Below, piece after piece: positions 6,921-6,929 of a stretch of 6,929 nucleotides of DNA (position 1 is its first letter; the number at the start of each line of letters is the position of its first letter). The DNA comes from Planctomycetota bacterium (GTDB lineage Bacteria > Planctomycetota > Phycisphaerae > Phycisphaerales > SM1A02): positions 1-6,929 of the forward strand of contig RFOC01000109.1 in assembly GCA_009926815.1 (NCBI GenBank), given 5' to 3'. A program made the translations under genes and the position numbers. The notes under the pieces were generated by a model. The model ran no database searches and was not told where the DNA came from. It saw only the letters and a list, made by a program, of their open reading frames with translations.

Positions 6921-6929
6921 GCGGCTCAG

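Overview
The window is a gene-dense, high-GC stretch (roughly two thirds G+C by eye, with G/C-ending codons throughout). It looks like a chromosomal segment of a Gram-negative (diderm) bacterium. A BamD-type protein, an LptE-type lipoprotein, a short ThiS-ThiF fusion and a single-lipoyl pyruvate dehydrogenase E2 of the mitochondrial/alphaproteobacterial style together suggest a planctomycete, possibly Phycisphaerae-like. That placement is an inference from protein style, not a computed one.

Layout. Five genes lie head to tail on the + strand: a 5'-truncated BamD-like TPR protein (2-853), an LptE-like lipoprotein (850-1353, 4-nt ATGA overlap), the membrane AAA+ zinc protease FtsH (1359-3407, 5 nt after lptE), a ThiS-like/ThiF fusion gene broken by a frameshift (3432-4237), and an FkbM-family methyltransferase with a long C-terminal extension (4256-5545). 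A - strand gene (6907-5582) encodes the dihydrolipoamide acyltransferase (E2) of a 2-oxoacid dehydrogenase complex, most likely pyruvate dehydrogenase. It converges on the methyltransferase gene with 36 nt between the stop codons. No gap exceeds about 40 nt. I saw no RNA genes, mobile elements, CRISPR arrays, long repeats or convincing terminators.

How the genes fit together. BamD (beta-barrel assembly) and LptE (final step of LPS export) are both outer-membrane biogenesis factors and are translationally coupled here. FtsH follows directly and is an inner-membrane quality-control protease, so the first three genes form a plausible envelope-biogenesis and proteostasis operon. The ThiF-like and FkbM-like genes may be read through from the same transcript, but they have no evident functional link to it. 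The E2 gene belongs to a separate - strand unit that enters from beyond the right edge.

The most notable signal is the disrupted thiF-type gene. Both halves are well conserved but lie in different frames, and the break falls inside the diagnostic nucleotide-binding motif. The other point worth a look is the roughly 180-residue C-terminal region of the FkbM protein, whose family I could not recognise. Otherwise the window is ordinary housekeeping and envelope sequence. I do not see strong evidence for a new multi-gene system.
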